Source of the DNA: a virus | Virus record (IMG/VR): IMGVR_UViG_3300037840_000333 | Coordinates: 23,121-87,120 of that record | Length of the DNA: 64,000 bases | Strand: one strand, 5' to 3' | The notes under the pieces: model-generated | Seen by the model: only the letters and a program-made list of their open reading frames with translations | What the model was told of the DNA's origin: nothing | The model's database searches: none | Shown here: piece after piece, positions 1-6,612 of the stretch | How positions within the stretch are numbered: position 1 is the stretch's first letter | How the letters are laid out: each line of letters opens with the position of its first letter | Translations under genes and position numbers: made by a program

Positions 1-1144
1 TGTCATCGGCCACCTGGGGCGGTACGCCGTCGGGGATGGCCTCCTCGTCCCCTGGGGGCGGCAGGGCACCTTCCGTGGGGGGTTGGGGCTCGGGTGGGGC
101 TCCGTCCGCTCCTGGGGCCGCTGAGGACGGCTCCTGGGCGTCCGGCGTCGGTAGCGTCGGCTGCTCGGGCTGGCCCTGGGGGGCGTGCCGGTCGGCGGTC
201 TCCTGGGCCGCCTCCTGGCTGCTCGCGTCCCGGCACTCGACCAGCAGGGCTCGGTACTCGGCCACCTGGACCTTCTGCACCGGCAGCGGGAGCACCTTCG
301 TCGGGTCGGCCGGGTCGGTGTACTCGTGCTCGATGCACCACGCCCGCACCCTGGCTTTCTGCCGCTCGCTGGTGATGGCCTTCAGAATGTCCCGCAGGCT
401 GGCGCTCACGCTGCGTAACTCGTCCTCGTCGGTGTAGCCCAGGTCCCGCCAAACGGCCGGGGTCGGGGGCGCCTGGTCCTCGGGGCTCCCTCGCCGGGCT
501 GGCGGCGTGCGGTCGTCGCCCTCGCTCTCCAACAGGTTCTTGCTCCACAGGCTCAGGGCCACGCCGAAACGCATGGCGGCGTTGCGGAGGGCGTCGCCGA
601 TGAGCTGCTTCTCGGCGTCGAACTTTCTGCTCTCGACGCTGCCGAAGCCCTTCCGGGTGATGCCGCCGACGGTGAGCGTGATCCACAAGCCGATGGGCTG
701 GCCGTCCCGGTCCCGCTCAAAGTGGGGCGGGCTGTTCTCGATGAGCTGGTCCATCAGGAGCGGCTGTATGGCGTGCTCGGCGCTCGCCACCGCGGCCAGC
801 GCGGCGGGGTCGATGTCCCGGCTGAGGAAGTCCCAATCCCACCCGGGGTCTACGTTCAGCAGGCGGTCGGTGACCTCGGCGTGCCCCACGTAGTCAAGGT
901 GCATGTGGGCCGTGGTGATCCAGTTGCCGCACAGTTGGCACTCCCGCTTGGCGTGGTCGGTGCAGACCTTCCCCTGGGCGTCCCGGCACTTGAAGCACGT
1001 GATCCTCGGCAGCTTCCCGACCTGGGCCTCGGCGAACGGGGCCCGCAGGGCGGAGAGCATGGGCACTAGCTCGCCGTACTGCTCGGCCGCCCACGTGCTC
1101 GGGGCGGTGCCGTTCTGGCTCTCGGTGGTGGTGGTCTCGGTCAC
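1..1144 (-). CDS. single-strand annealing protein (Rad52/ERF-like), C-terminus cut by window edge
   Basis: Open frame from GTG 1144, which overlaps the Gam-like stop as GTGA, running off the left edge with no stop (about 381 codons visible). The N-terminal third holds two CxxC pairs (TCFKC, then CQLCG, residues about 49-72), suggesting a zinc site. After that come a HLDYVGHAEVTDRL segment and, further on, LIGDALRNAAMRFGVALSLW. This layout, a tyrosine-containing helix before a V..RL motif and a late 'DAL..AA..FGV' helix, recalls Rad52/ERF-type phage annealing proteins, which pair single strands during recombination. The C-terminus turns Pro/Glu-rich, as in flexible SSB-binding tails. The Gam-like gene directly upstream supports a recombination role. 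The family call is inference from pattern; other DNA-repair proteins are possible. Confidence 0.6.
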   Translation of the reverse strand, partial: MTETTTTESQNGTAPSTWAAEQYGELVPMLSALRAPFAEAQVGKLPRITCFKCRDAQGKVCTDHAKRECQLCGNWITTAHMHLDYVGHAEVTDRLLNVDPGWDWDFLSRDIDPAALAAVASAEHAIQPLLMDQLIENSPPHFERDRDGQPIGLWITLTVGGITRKGFGSVESRKFDAEKQLIGDALRNAAMRFGVALSLWSKNLLESEGDDRTPPARRGSPEDQAPPTPAVWRDLGYTDEDELRSVSASLRDILKAITSERQKARVRAWCIEHEYTDPADPTKVLPLPVQKVQVAEYRALLVECRDASSQEAAQETADRHAPQGQPEQPTLPTPDAQEPSSAAPGADGAPPEPQPPTEGALPPPGDEEAIPDGVPPQVADD

Positions 1145-1845
1145 TGGTCGTCCTCCTCGGTGGTGAGTGTGATGCTGAATCGTTCCTGCACGGGCTCGGC
1201 GTAGACGACGCCGGGGACGCTGACGGTCTCGGCCTTGAACTCGCCGGTCTCCAAGTTGGCTCGAGGTGCCGTCTTCGCCATCAGGCGCCACGTCTGGACT
1301 AGCTCGCCGCCGCGCTCGGGGTCGTTCACCTGCACGCCCTCGTGCCGGGTGATCTTCTCCTCGTCGGCCAGCTCGGCCTTGCGGATATGGGGCTCGTAGC
1401 GCAGCAGGTCCTCGCGGCCGTTGGCCTTGCACCAGGCGATGAACGCCTGCTCATCGGTCACGAGGATCTTGCCTCGGCCTGGCTTCCGTAGGGCCAGGGC
1501 GCCGTTCGGCAGCTTCAATGTCTTGGTCCTCGGGTTGGCCCGCAGCCACGCCCGGTGGAACGCTTCCAGTGAGGTGCCGATGCGCTCCTCCTCGCGCTCG
1601 ATGCCGCCGGTGCGGTCCCGCTCCCAGCGGGTGATGTCCTCCCGGCGCCGGGTCGCCAGCTCCATGATCTTGATGGCCTCGGCGCGCAACCGGCGCCGCT
1701 TGTAGAGCAGACGGTCGGCCATGTCGGCGTCCTCCGCCGGCAGCACGACCTCGTGGTCGGGATCCTCGGGGTCCGGGTGCTCGACGGGGACCTCGATGGC
1801 GAGGTACTCATCCAGGTCGGCCTCGATCAGCTCGTCGTCCGGCAT
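1141..1845 (-). CDS. gam: Gam-like host-nuclease inhibitor
   Basis: Product of about 234 residues. An acidic N-terminus is followed by a long helical, basic stretch (LLYKRRRLRAEAIKIMELA), then a KTLKLPNGALALRK strand pair and a helix (FIAWCKANG) leading to HIRKAEL. This helical hairpin, then kT.kl.nG.l..rk, then a K/R-E-L end, is the Mu Gam family signature. Mu Gam coats double-stranded DNA ends and shields them from RecBCD/AddAB-type nucleases. Its pairing with an annealing protein makes a recombination module. ATG 1845 was chosen because GGAG lies six bases upstream. A TTG at 1881 sits six bases after the -10 TAGCGT and would add 12 residues as a leaderless start; both may be used. Confidence 0.75.
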   Translation of the reverse strand: MPDDELIEADLDEYLAIEVPVEHPDPEDPDHEVVLPAEDADMADRLLYKRRRLRAEAIKIMELATRRREDITRWERDRTGGIEREEERIGTSLEAFHRAWLRANPRTKTLKLPNGALALRKPGRGKILVTDEQAFIAWCKANGREDLLRYEPHIRKAELADEEKITRHEGVQVNDPERGGELVQTWRLMAKTAPRANLETGEFKAETVSVPGVVYAEPVQERFSITLTTEEDDQ

Positions 1846-1887
1846 ATGCAACTCCTGTCCGTGGTTGGTCGGGTGCGCCAATCGCTA

Positions 1888-1893
1888 ACGCTA
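1888..1893 (-). promoter_or_regulatory. -10 box TAGCGT upstream of Gam-like gene
   Basis: Minus-strand TAGCGT (TANNNT type) within GCGCTAGCGTTAGCG. Six bases separate it from a TTG at 1881, and the ribosome-binding-site-led ATG lies 43 bases downstream. The core recurs before many genes here. Confidence 0.6.
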
Positions 1894-1938
1894 GCGCCTA
1901 CCCTATCCGCGGGGTGTGTTGCTCACCGGGCAAGCGAA

Positions 1939-1981
1939 TGGCCGCCGGTGATCGAGGGCATCACTCCTCGGCCGGCGGCCA
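1939..1981. repeat. intergenic inverted repeat, 10-bp arms with inner stem
   Basis: Perfect 10-bp inverted repeat TGGCCGCCGG / CCGGCGGCCA (1939-1948 and 1972-1981). Inside the loop GTGAT and ATCAC can form a second 5-bp stem. It sits in the 230-bp gene-free stretch between the gene ending at 2076 and the Gam-like start, between two -10 motifs. It could be a terminator for the upstream operon or an RNA element in the leader of the distal promoter. No U-tract is present. Confidence 0.45.
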
Positions 1982-2043
1982 CTCTGTCCCGACCAACCAC
2001 GACCGGGATCGTTGCTACTGCGTGAGCGGTGCGCTCGGCTCTA

Positions 2044-2049
2044 ACGCTA
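2044..2049 (-). promoter_or_regulatory. second TAGCGT -10 motif, distal to Gam-like gene
   Basis: Minus-strand ACGCGCTAGCGTTAG, almost the same 15 bases as upstream of the gene starting at 58504. No start codon lies within 10 bases, so transcription from here would give a leader of nearly 200 nt containing the 1939-1981 stem. Probably a second promoter for the recombination operon. Confidence 0.45.
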
Positions 2050-2075
2050 GCGCGTGGCCGGCGCCGTCGCGTCGG

Positions 2076-2402
2076 CTACTGCGCGGCGTGCGCTCCGGGT
2101 GCGTTGCCGAGTCCGACGCCGGGGGCGATCTTGGCGTTGACCGTGACCGCTGGCTTCCACCATCCGACGTAGCCGGCGACGGCCGTGATCCACGCCACGC
2201 CGATGCTGAGGGCGATCTGCTCCCACTCCCTCGTGCCGCTCGGCGGCGTGATGAGGTAGCCGCTCAGGCCGCCGGTGATGGCGGCCAACAGCCCGGTGAG
2301 GAGCGCCTTCAGCTTGGCGCTGGCGACCTCCTTCGTCACGAGGGCGATGGCGGCTGGGATCACGGTCCCGACCAACAGGCTGATGACGACGGCGAGGTTC
2401 AC
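2076..2402 (-). CDS. small membrane protein, holin-like topology
   Basis: 108 residues, GTG start overlapping the preceding stop as GTGA. Three hydrophobic segments are visible: the N-terminal VVISLLVGTVIPAAIALV, a central ALLTGLLAAITGGLSGYL and a C-terminal SIGVAWITAVAGYVGWW. A short charged loop (TKEVASAKLK) separates the first two. The topology fits phage holins or related small membrane proteins, but no family signature is recognised. It follows a cysteine-peptidase-like gene and ends a run of small tail-distal genes. Confidence 0.6.
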   Translation of the reverse strand: MNLAVVISLLVGTVIPAAIALVTKEVASAKLKALLTGLLAAITGGLSGYLITPPSGTREWEQIALSIGVAWITAVAGYVGWWKPAVTVNAKIAPGVGLGNAPGAHAAQ

Positions 2403-3436
2403 TGGTCCTCCTCCTCGGGCTGGGCGGTCACGTCTCCGCCGGCGTGCTTCACGAGGGCGATGATGGCGTCGATGGCCTCGTGTGCCAGCTTCTCCAACTC
2501 GGCGATCCAGTTGGGCGGGGTCGGTGGGGGCGCTGGGGGAGCCGGTGGCGGGCTCGGTGGTGCCGGTGGCACAGGTGGGTCCGGCGGTGGCTCCGGGGGC
2601 GCTGGGGGAGGCTGGGGAGGCGCTGGGGGTACCGGGACGGGTGGCACGGGGACGGGTTCGGGTGCCGGGGCGTCGCCTCCGCCGATGGCCTGCAGGTCGG
2701 CCAGCAGGGCCGGCTCAAACTGTGCAAGCTGCTCGTCCGTCGTGACGGCGAGGTAGGCCTCGCCGCCGGGGTTCTGATGCAGGCAGGCGTTCATCCACGG
2801 GATGGTGGCGCCCTGCCACACGGCCCACGTGCCCACTTGGTCGGTCCCGCTGTCGAGCGCCTGGGCCTCGCCCCACAGCACGCAGTGGCCCTCGTTCGGG
2901 TCCGGGCTCTGGCCCGGGGTCACGTCGAACGGCTGGCCCGCGTTGAACTGGTCCTCGTTGTTGTCGAACAGGTTGACGCCGATGAGGAGCCCGAAGCCGG
3001 CGCCCATCAGCCCGATGCACGTCGCCCGGTCGGTGTGATCCACCGGGCACCACGCCTTGATCTTGCCGTCGAGGTACAGGCTGTGCAGGTAGCTCGGCAT
3101 GTCGGTGCCGTTCCCGGGCGGGCTCGTGGCGCCGGTGTAGTGCTGGTAGTCCTCCACAGCCTGGGGACTGTCGGGGGACAACACGGGCGTCCCGGCGGCG
3201 ACCGCCGTGGTCATGTCGTAGTGGGCCTTGCCGGCCTCGACGCAATCGCCCCACTGGTCGTTCCCCATCATGCCGAGGTTCGTCAGCCCTTCGGTCCGGT
3301 TCACCGGGTAGGTCACGGCCACGGGCACGAGGAGGTACTGGTGGGCCCACCGCAGGTTGAATCGGTCCTCGGGGGCCCGGCGCGCCTGGCGCCCTCGCAG
3401 GCCGGACTGGCGCGGGGTGTCGAGGGTGTCCGTCAT
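2399..3436 (-). CDS. cysteine-peptidase-like protein with proline-rich linker
   Basis: 345 residues from ATG 3436; a GTG-type start ten codons earlier is possible. The N-terminal 240 residues resemble papain-fold proteins: MGNDQWGDC puts a cysteine at residue 65, and NEGHCVLWGEAQ supplies a histidine at about 184 in a 'GH.v...G' context, followed by a WAVWQGAT stretch. A run of roughly 60 residues of Pro/Glu/Asp/Ala repeats (VPVPPAPPQPPP type) then leads to an amphipathic helix (IAELEKLAHEAIDAIIALV) and an acidic tail. No signal peptide is seen. The protein could be a peptidase, an amidase or an inactive virion-associated relative; catalysis is inferred only from the Cys/His spacing. Confidence 0.5.
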   Translation of the reverse strand: MTDTLDTPRQSGLRGRQARRAPEDRFNLRWAHQYLLVPVAVTYPVNRTEGLTNLGMMGNDQWGDCVEAGKAHYDMTTAVAAGTPVLSPDSPQAVEDYQHYTGATSPPGNGTDMPSYLHSLYLDGKIKAWCPVDHTDRATCIGLMGAGFGLLIGVNLFDNNEDQFNAGQPFDVTPGQSPDPNEGHCVLWGEAQALDSGTDQVGTWAVWQGATIPWMNACLHQNPGGEAYLAVTTDEQLAQFEPALLADLQAIGGGDAPAPEPVPVPPVPVPPAPPQPPPAPPEPPPDPPVPPAPPSPPPAPPAPPPTPPNWIAELEKLAHEAIDAIIALVKHAGGDVTAQPEEEDQ

Positions 3437-3654
3437 GGCTGGCGCTGGTCCTGGCGCCGGCCCCATGCTCCGCTGGCGTAGCCCCAGCCGCCGACGAGGA
3501 GGTCAACGAGGAAGCTGAGGAAGCCGGCGATGAACCAACTGATGTAGCTCACGCCGAATAGCTGGCCGGCGTCGGCGCCGGTGGTCTGTGCCGTGGCGAT
3601 GATGGCGAACACGGTCAGGACGACCGCGGCGACGATGAAAATGGGGAATCTCAT
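3433..3654 (-). CDS. two-helix membrane protein, 73 aa
   Basis: Start ATG 3654 follows AAGGAAG with five-base spacing and overlaps the previous stop as ATGA; the end overlaps the next start the same way. The first transmembrane helix covers IFIVAAVVLTVFAIIATA and the second WFIAGFLSFLVDLLVGGW, followed by a basic, glutamine-rich tail. Size and topology fit a holin or antiholin, but the endolysin gene is 32 kb away, so the role is open. Confidence 0.6.
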   Translation of the reverse strand: MRFPIFIVAAVVLTVFAIIATAQTTGADAGQLFGVSYISWFIAGFLSFLVDLLVGGWGYASGAWGRRQDQRQP

Positions 3655-4112
3655 GGTGCTTCCTTTCGGGTGTCCGGCGGTTTGGTCAGGTCGATGCCGT
3701 CGTGGGTCTCGTTCGGGATGGCCTTCGTGTGCTCGATGATGTGGGCGTTCTGGCGGATGATGTGCTCCCGCTGTTTGGCCGCCTCCTCGTGGTGTTGACG
3801 GATCACAGCCAGGTGCTGGTGCACCGGGGCGAGCTTGGCGTCGGCGAAATGGTGGATGCGCCGGCGGGTCGGCGGCCAGATCAGCGCCGCCACCATCAGG
3901 ACGAGGGCCCACTGGATCAGGCTGGCGACGAGGTTGGGGGCCACCCGGGCCGCGTCCGGCGGGTAGAAGTCGGCGCTGAATCGGCCGTGCCAAAGGATGA
4001 CGATCACTAGGACGCCGGCAGCGACGATGACAGCGAGGATCTTCTGATACCTCGGGATCGGCTTGTCCTCGTACTGGTGAGGGGCCGTCGCGGCCGGGTC
4101 TAGCTCGGGCAT
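3651..4112 (-). CDS. membrane protein with cytoplasmic coiled-coil tail
   Basis: 153 residues. A short N-terminus is followed by the transmembrane segment KILAVIVAAGVLVIVILW, a roughly 20-residue loop, and a second segment (LIQWALVLMVAALIW). The remainder is a His- and Gln-rich helix (HQHLAVIRQHHEEAAKQREH) likely to form a coiled coil. It overlaps the following small membrane gene by ATGA, so the two are probably translated together. Function unknown; similar two-pass coiled-coil proteins often sit between tail and lysis genes of actinophages. Confidence 0.6.
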   Translation of the reverse strand: MPELDPAATAPHQYEDKPIPRYQKILAVIVAAGVLVIVILWHGRFSADFYPPDAARVAPNLVASLIQWALVLMVAALIWPPTRRRIHHFADAKLAPVHQHLAVIRQHHEEAAKQREHIIRQNAHIIEHTKAIPNETHDGIDLTKPPDTRKEAP

Positions 4113-4151
4113 GGGCGGGAGCCTATCGACGCAGGCCAGGTCGCTCGCGGA

Positions 4152-4511
4152 TCATGCGGAACACGGGGTCGGGGTGTTCTCCTCGGTGGCGATGCGGAGC
4201 AGCTCGGCGCGCTGGCTGGCCGTGAGCGAGGGCAACCCGTCGATGGTCGCCTGCCACAGGCGCAGCTCGTCGGCGCGGTATTTGTTGCCCACCACGCAGC
4301 GGGCGGCGATCCCGTGGCTGGCGCTCGTCGCACTGGCCTGGGCGTCTTGCACCCGGGCGAAGCCGAACCCGAGGATGGCCGTCAGGGCCACGTCGAGGGC
4401 CAGCGACAGCCAAAGCCACCGGCGGCTCGTCCGGGCCCGGGCAGCGTCCTGGCGGAGCCCGGCTATCTCGTCGGCCAGCCGGCCCATCGAAGCCTGCGCG
4501 CTCTCGGTCAC
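4152..4511 (-). CDS. coiled-coil membrane protein, paralogue of 4656-5087
   Basis: 119 residues from a GTG overlapping the preceding stop. An N-terminal coil (GRLADEIAGLRQDAARA) leads into one transmembrane helix (WLWLSLALDVALTAILGFGF). A conserved ectodomain motif follows: C...NKYRADELRLWQ. The gene at 4656-5087 has the same order, with TCVASNKARADQLRLW, so the two are diverged duplicates. The duplicated core (coil, helix, Cys, N-K-x-R-A-D-x-L-R-L-W) looks like a defined small family of unknown function. Confidence 0.6.
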   Translation of the reverse strand: MTESAQASMGRLADEIAGLRQDAARARTSRRWLWLSLALDVALTAILGFGFARVQDAQASATSASHGIAARCVVGNKYRADELRLWQATIDGLPSLTASQRAELLRIATEENTPTPCSA

Positions 4512-4654
4512 TTGTCCTCGTCCTCCTTGCCGTTGAGCATCAGCTCCAACCGGACCTCGGCCAGCAGGCGCTCGGCGCGGTCGGCAACGGTCTCCTGCTC
4601 CTCGGGTGAGACGAGGAGGCGAGGGCGTGCGTGTCTACTCCGCCAAACTGCCAC
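4508..4654 (-). CDS. short acidic helical protein, 48 aa
   Basis: Begins at GTG 4654 one base after the stop of the preceding gene and overlaps the next start as GTGA. After a basic N-terminus (VWRSRHARPRLL) the chain is an acidic helix (PEEQETVADRAERLLAEVRLELML) ending in GKEDEDK. It lies between the two paralogous coiled-coil membrane genes and is similar in character to the 69-residue protein at 5065-5274, so the pair (small helical plus membrane protein) may itself have been duplicated. Function unknown. Confidence 0.5.
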   Translation of the reverse strand: MAVWRSRHARPRLLVSPEEQETVADRAERLLAEVRLELMLNGKEDEDK

Positions 4655-4655
4655 G

Positions 4656-5087
4656 TCACTGAGGCGCCTTCCCGCAGTCTCGTGGGGCAAAGATCGTGTG
4701 GATCTGCTGACTGAGACCCGTGGCGATCTGCTCATCGTGCGGGGTCGTGGTCGGTATCAGCGTTAGGACGAACCCCCAAAGCCGAAGCTGATCGGCCCTG
4801 GCCTTGTTGCTCGCCACGCAGGTTTGGTAACTGGCGACCTCCGCCTGGTGGCTCGCCTTGTTCGCCTGGTCGCTGACGTGCGCCGTCTGCAGGGCGTTGA
4901 AGCTGAGCCCGAAGGTGAGCAGGATGTCGAGGACGAGGCTGATGGCCAGCACCCGGTTCCGGCTGCGGAGCTTGCGGATCTCGCTGTTCAGCCGCTCGAC
5001 GGCTCCGATGGCTGACTGGGCGATGGTGATGGCCCGGTCTCGGCGCTCCTCGAGAGTCAGGGCCTCATCGTCGGGGGTATGGGTCAT
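4656..5087 (-). CDS. coiled-coil membrane protein, paralogue of 4152-4511
   Basis: 143 residues. The N-terminal half is acidic and helical (EERRDRAITIAQSAIGAVERL), followed by a basic stop-transfer patch (RKLRSRNR), one transmembrane helix (VLAISLVLDILLTFGLSF) and an ectodomain with a single cysteine in the shared motif (SNKARADQLRLW). It matches the order and motif of 4152-4511. The start ATG 5087 has only a weak AGGA upstream and overlaps the previous gene by 23 bases. Function unknown. Confidence 0.6.
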   Translation of the reverse strand: MTHTPDDEALTLEERRDRAITIAQSAIGAVERLNSEIRKLRSRNRVLAISLVLDILLTFGLSFNALQTAHVSDQANKASHQAEVASYQTCVASNKARADQLRLWGFVLTLIPTTTPHDEQIATGLSQQIHTIFAPRDCGKAPQ

Positions 5088-5274
5088 CGCGTTGTCCTGC
5101 CTTCCGTCGGTCCGGCAGGGGTCTCCTCGGTGGCGGTTCCAGCCCGAAACCGTCGTCGTTGAGGGCCTCTGCCAGCAATGCCAGCTCTAACTCGACCTCG
5201 GCCTTGGCGGCCTCGACGTTCCTCACCATCTCATTGACCGATGTGCGCCGCTGGCGGCGCGTCCGTTGTCCCAC
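5065..5274 (-). CDS. small basic/helical protein, 69 aa
   Basis: GTG start directly after the stop of the preceding gene. A strongly basic N-terminus (GQRTRRQRRTS) is followed by an acidic amphipathic helix (NVEAAKAEVELELALLAEAL) and a basic Pro-rich tail. It ends inside the next gene. No family recognised. Its helix resembles that of the 48-residue protein at 4508-4654, which stands in the same position relative to the second membrane paralogue. Confidence 0.5.
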   Translation of the reverse strand: MGQRTRRQRRTSVNEMVRNVEAAKAEVELELALLAEALNDDGFGLEPPPRRPLPDRRKAGQRDDPYPRR

Positions 5275-5940
5275 TCACGGGTGCCCATGGACGAGGATGT
5301 TGACGACGACGGTGGCGGCCACGCTGAGGAGGGCGACGCCGATGGCGATCCAGCTATTGGCCTGGGCTCGCCGGCCGGACACCTGCAGGTCCTCCTGGCG
5401 CTCGATGTAGCGGTCGAACTGCTCGTTCGTGACTCGATTGGCAAGAGCGACGACCATGGGTTGAACCTCCCGGCTTCGGCTCTCCCTCTCAGCGTAGATC
5501 CGCGAACCCAGGTCCTCTCGCATCTGGCCCAGCCGCACGTCGAAGTCGGACAGGCGGGACTCCACGACCTCCCGGCTCGGGAAGGTGGACATCTGCTGGC
5601 CCAGGAGCTCCCGGTAGCGGGCCTGCTCGGCGTTCGTGGCGTCTTGCTGGTGTTCGGCCTTGTCAACCGCCTTGGTCGAGGCATCGAGGGCGGCCTGCAG
5701 CCGGGTGATGGCGGCCTCGGTGGCGTCGCGTAGCTGCTCGGCGAGGGCCTGGAAGCGAATGTCGGCCTCCGCCCGGGGCAAGAACAGGTTGTTGTTATCG
5801 CTGAGCGCCTGGCGGATCTCATTGAGGGCGTCGAGGCGCTTCTCGTTGGCGGCCAGGGCCGCCGCCACCCGCTCGTCATTGTCCGCAAACCGCTGGTGAA
5901 AGTGGTCGAAGAGTGTCTCAGGTGTCCATCCCTTGGCCAT
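5275..5940 (-). CDS. long coiled-coil protein with C-terminal membrane anchor
   Basis: About 220 residues from ATG 5940 (AAGGG eight bases upstream); a GTG seven codons earlier is possible. Most of the chain is charged helix with regular heptads (ANEKRLDALNEIRQALSDNN; AEQLRDATEAAITRLQAALD). It ends in a single transmembrane helix, SWIAIGVALLSVAATVVVNI, followed by LVHGHP. This tail-anchored coiled-coil design is common just downstream of minor tail genes in actinophages, where it is of unknown function. It opens a cassette of five membrane or helical genes. Confidence 0.65.
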   Translation of the reverse strand: MAKGWTPETLFDHFHQRFADNDERVAAALAANEKRLDALNEIRQALSDNNNLFLPRAEADIRFQALAEQLRDATEAAITRLQAALDASTKAVDKAEHQQDATNAEQARYRELLGQQMSTFPSREVVESRLSDFDVRLGQMREDLGSRIYAERESRSREVQPMVVALANRVTNEQFDRYIERQEDLQVSGRRAQANSWIAIGVALLSVAATVVVNILVHGHP

Positions 5941-5963
5941 GGTCGATACCCTTCTCGTCACGG

Positions 5964-5969
5964 AGCGTA
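5964..5969 (-). promoter_or_regulatory. -10 box TACGCT before coiled-coil gene
   Basis: Minus-strand GGCTACGCT. A start about 7 bases downstream would leave a short leader carrying the GAAGGG ribosome-binding site of ATG 5940. It lies in the 54-bp gap after the minor tail gene and could start a separate transcript for the membrane cassette. Confidence 0.45.
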
Positions 5970-5994
5970 GCCGTTCATTCCGAGGGGCCGGTGG

Positions 5995-6612
5995 TTAGGG
6001 GTCCGTGCTGAAGGTCAGGCCGTCGAGCGCCACGCCGCTCGGGCTGCCGGTGTAGGTCGGGGTCACGACGCCGGTCGAGGCGATCAGCAACAGGGCGCCG
6101 ACCGGCGAGGCGAAGGACGTGAACCCGGCCGTGTTCAGCACCGCCGTGGCCGGTGGCCGGGCGCCGACGGGGAGCGTGAAGGCGGTCGCGGCGTTCGTCC
6201 CGGCGGTCATCGCCCCTCGCATCCACACCCGGTTGGCCTGCCGTCGGTAGGCGGGGGTGATCGTGCCTCCGCCGAGGTCGGCCCAGCCGTTGCTGTAGCC
6301 GAGCCCGGCGATGGACTGCCAGCCGGTGTCGTCGCCGACCGCGCCGATGATCCACAGGTCGGTGCCGACGCCGGCCGCCACCACCACGTCACCCACCCGG
6401 GGCGTATACGAGGTCTCGCACTGGATCCCGTTCAAGATCGACGTGGCACTGCCCTCGGGCTGCAGGCTCACCGTGATCGGGTTGGTGGGCGCTATGCCCG
6501 TCACGACGCCCCAAATGGCTCGCAGCACGTGCTCCTGGCGGAGCTGCTGGCTGATCGTCTTGCGGACCACGGCCGCGCCGCCGGCCGCTTCCTTCCCGCT
6601 CGGGGCGCTCAC
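5995..6612 (-). CDS. minor tail/baseplate protein with OB-fold-like segment
   Basis: 205 residues from a GTG overlapping the preceding stop. Residues about 45-95 read as a small beta barrel: NPITVSLQPEGSAT, then YTPRVGDVVVAAGVGTDLWI. The 'p.vGD.V.v......WvIG' pattern is typical of the OB-like hub domains of phage tail and baseplate proteins. The C-terminal half is beta-rich (LPVGARPPATAVL, then YTGSPSGVALDGLTF) and probably carries a receptor-facing domain. It follows two larger tail genes, as expected for a baseplate component. Confidence 0.6.
   Translation of the reverse strand: MSAPSGKEAAGGAAVVRKTISQQLRQEHVLRAIWGVVTGIAPTNPITVSLQPEGSATSILNGIQCETSYTPRVGDVVVAAGVGTDLWIIGAVGDDTGWQSIAGLGYSNGWADLGGGTITPAYRRQANRVWMRGAMTAGTNAATAFTLPVGARPPATAVLNTAGFTSFASPVGALLLIASTGVVTPTYTGSPSGVALDGLTFSTDP

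Noticed and set aside
2520-2660. Repetitive GGTGGC-type tract
   Set aside because: It encodes the Pro-rich linker of the cysteine-peptidase-like protein, so it is coding low complexity and not a DNA repeat element.
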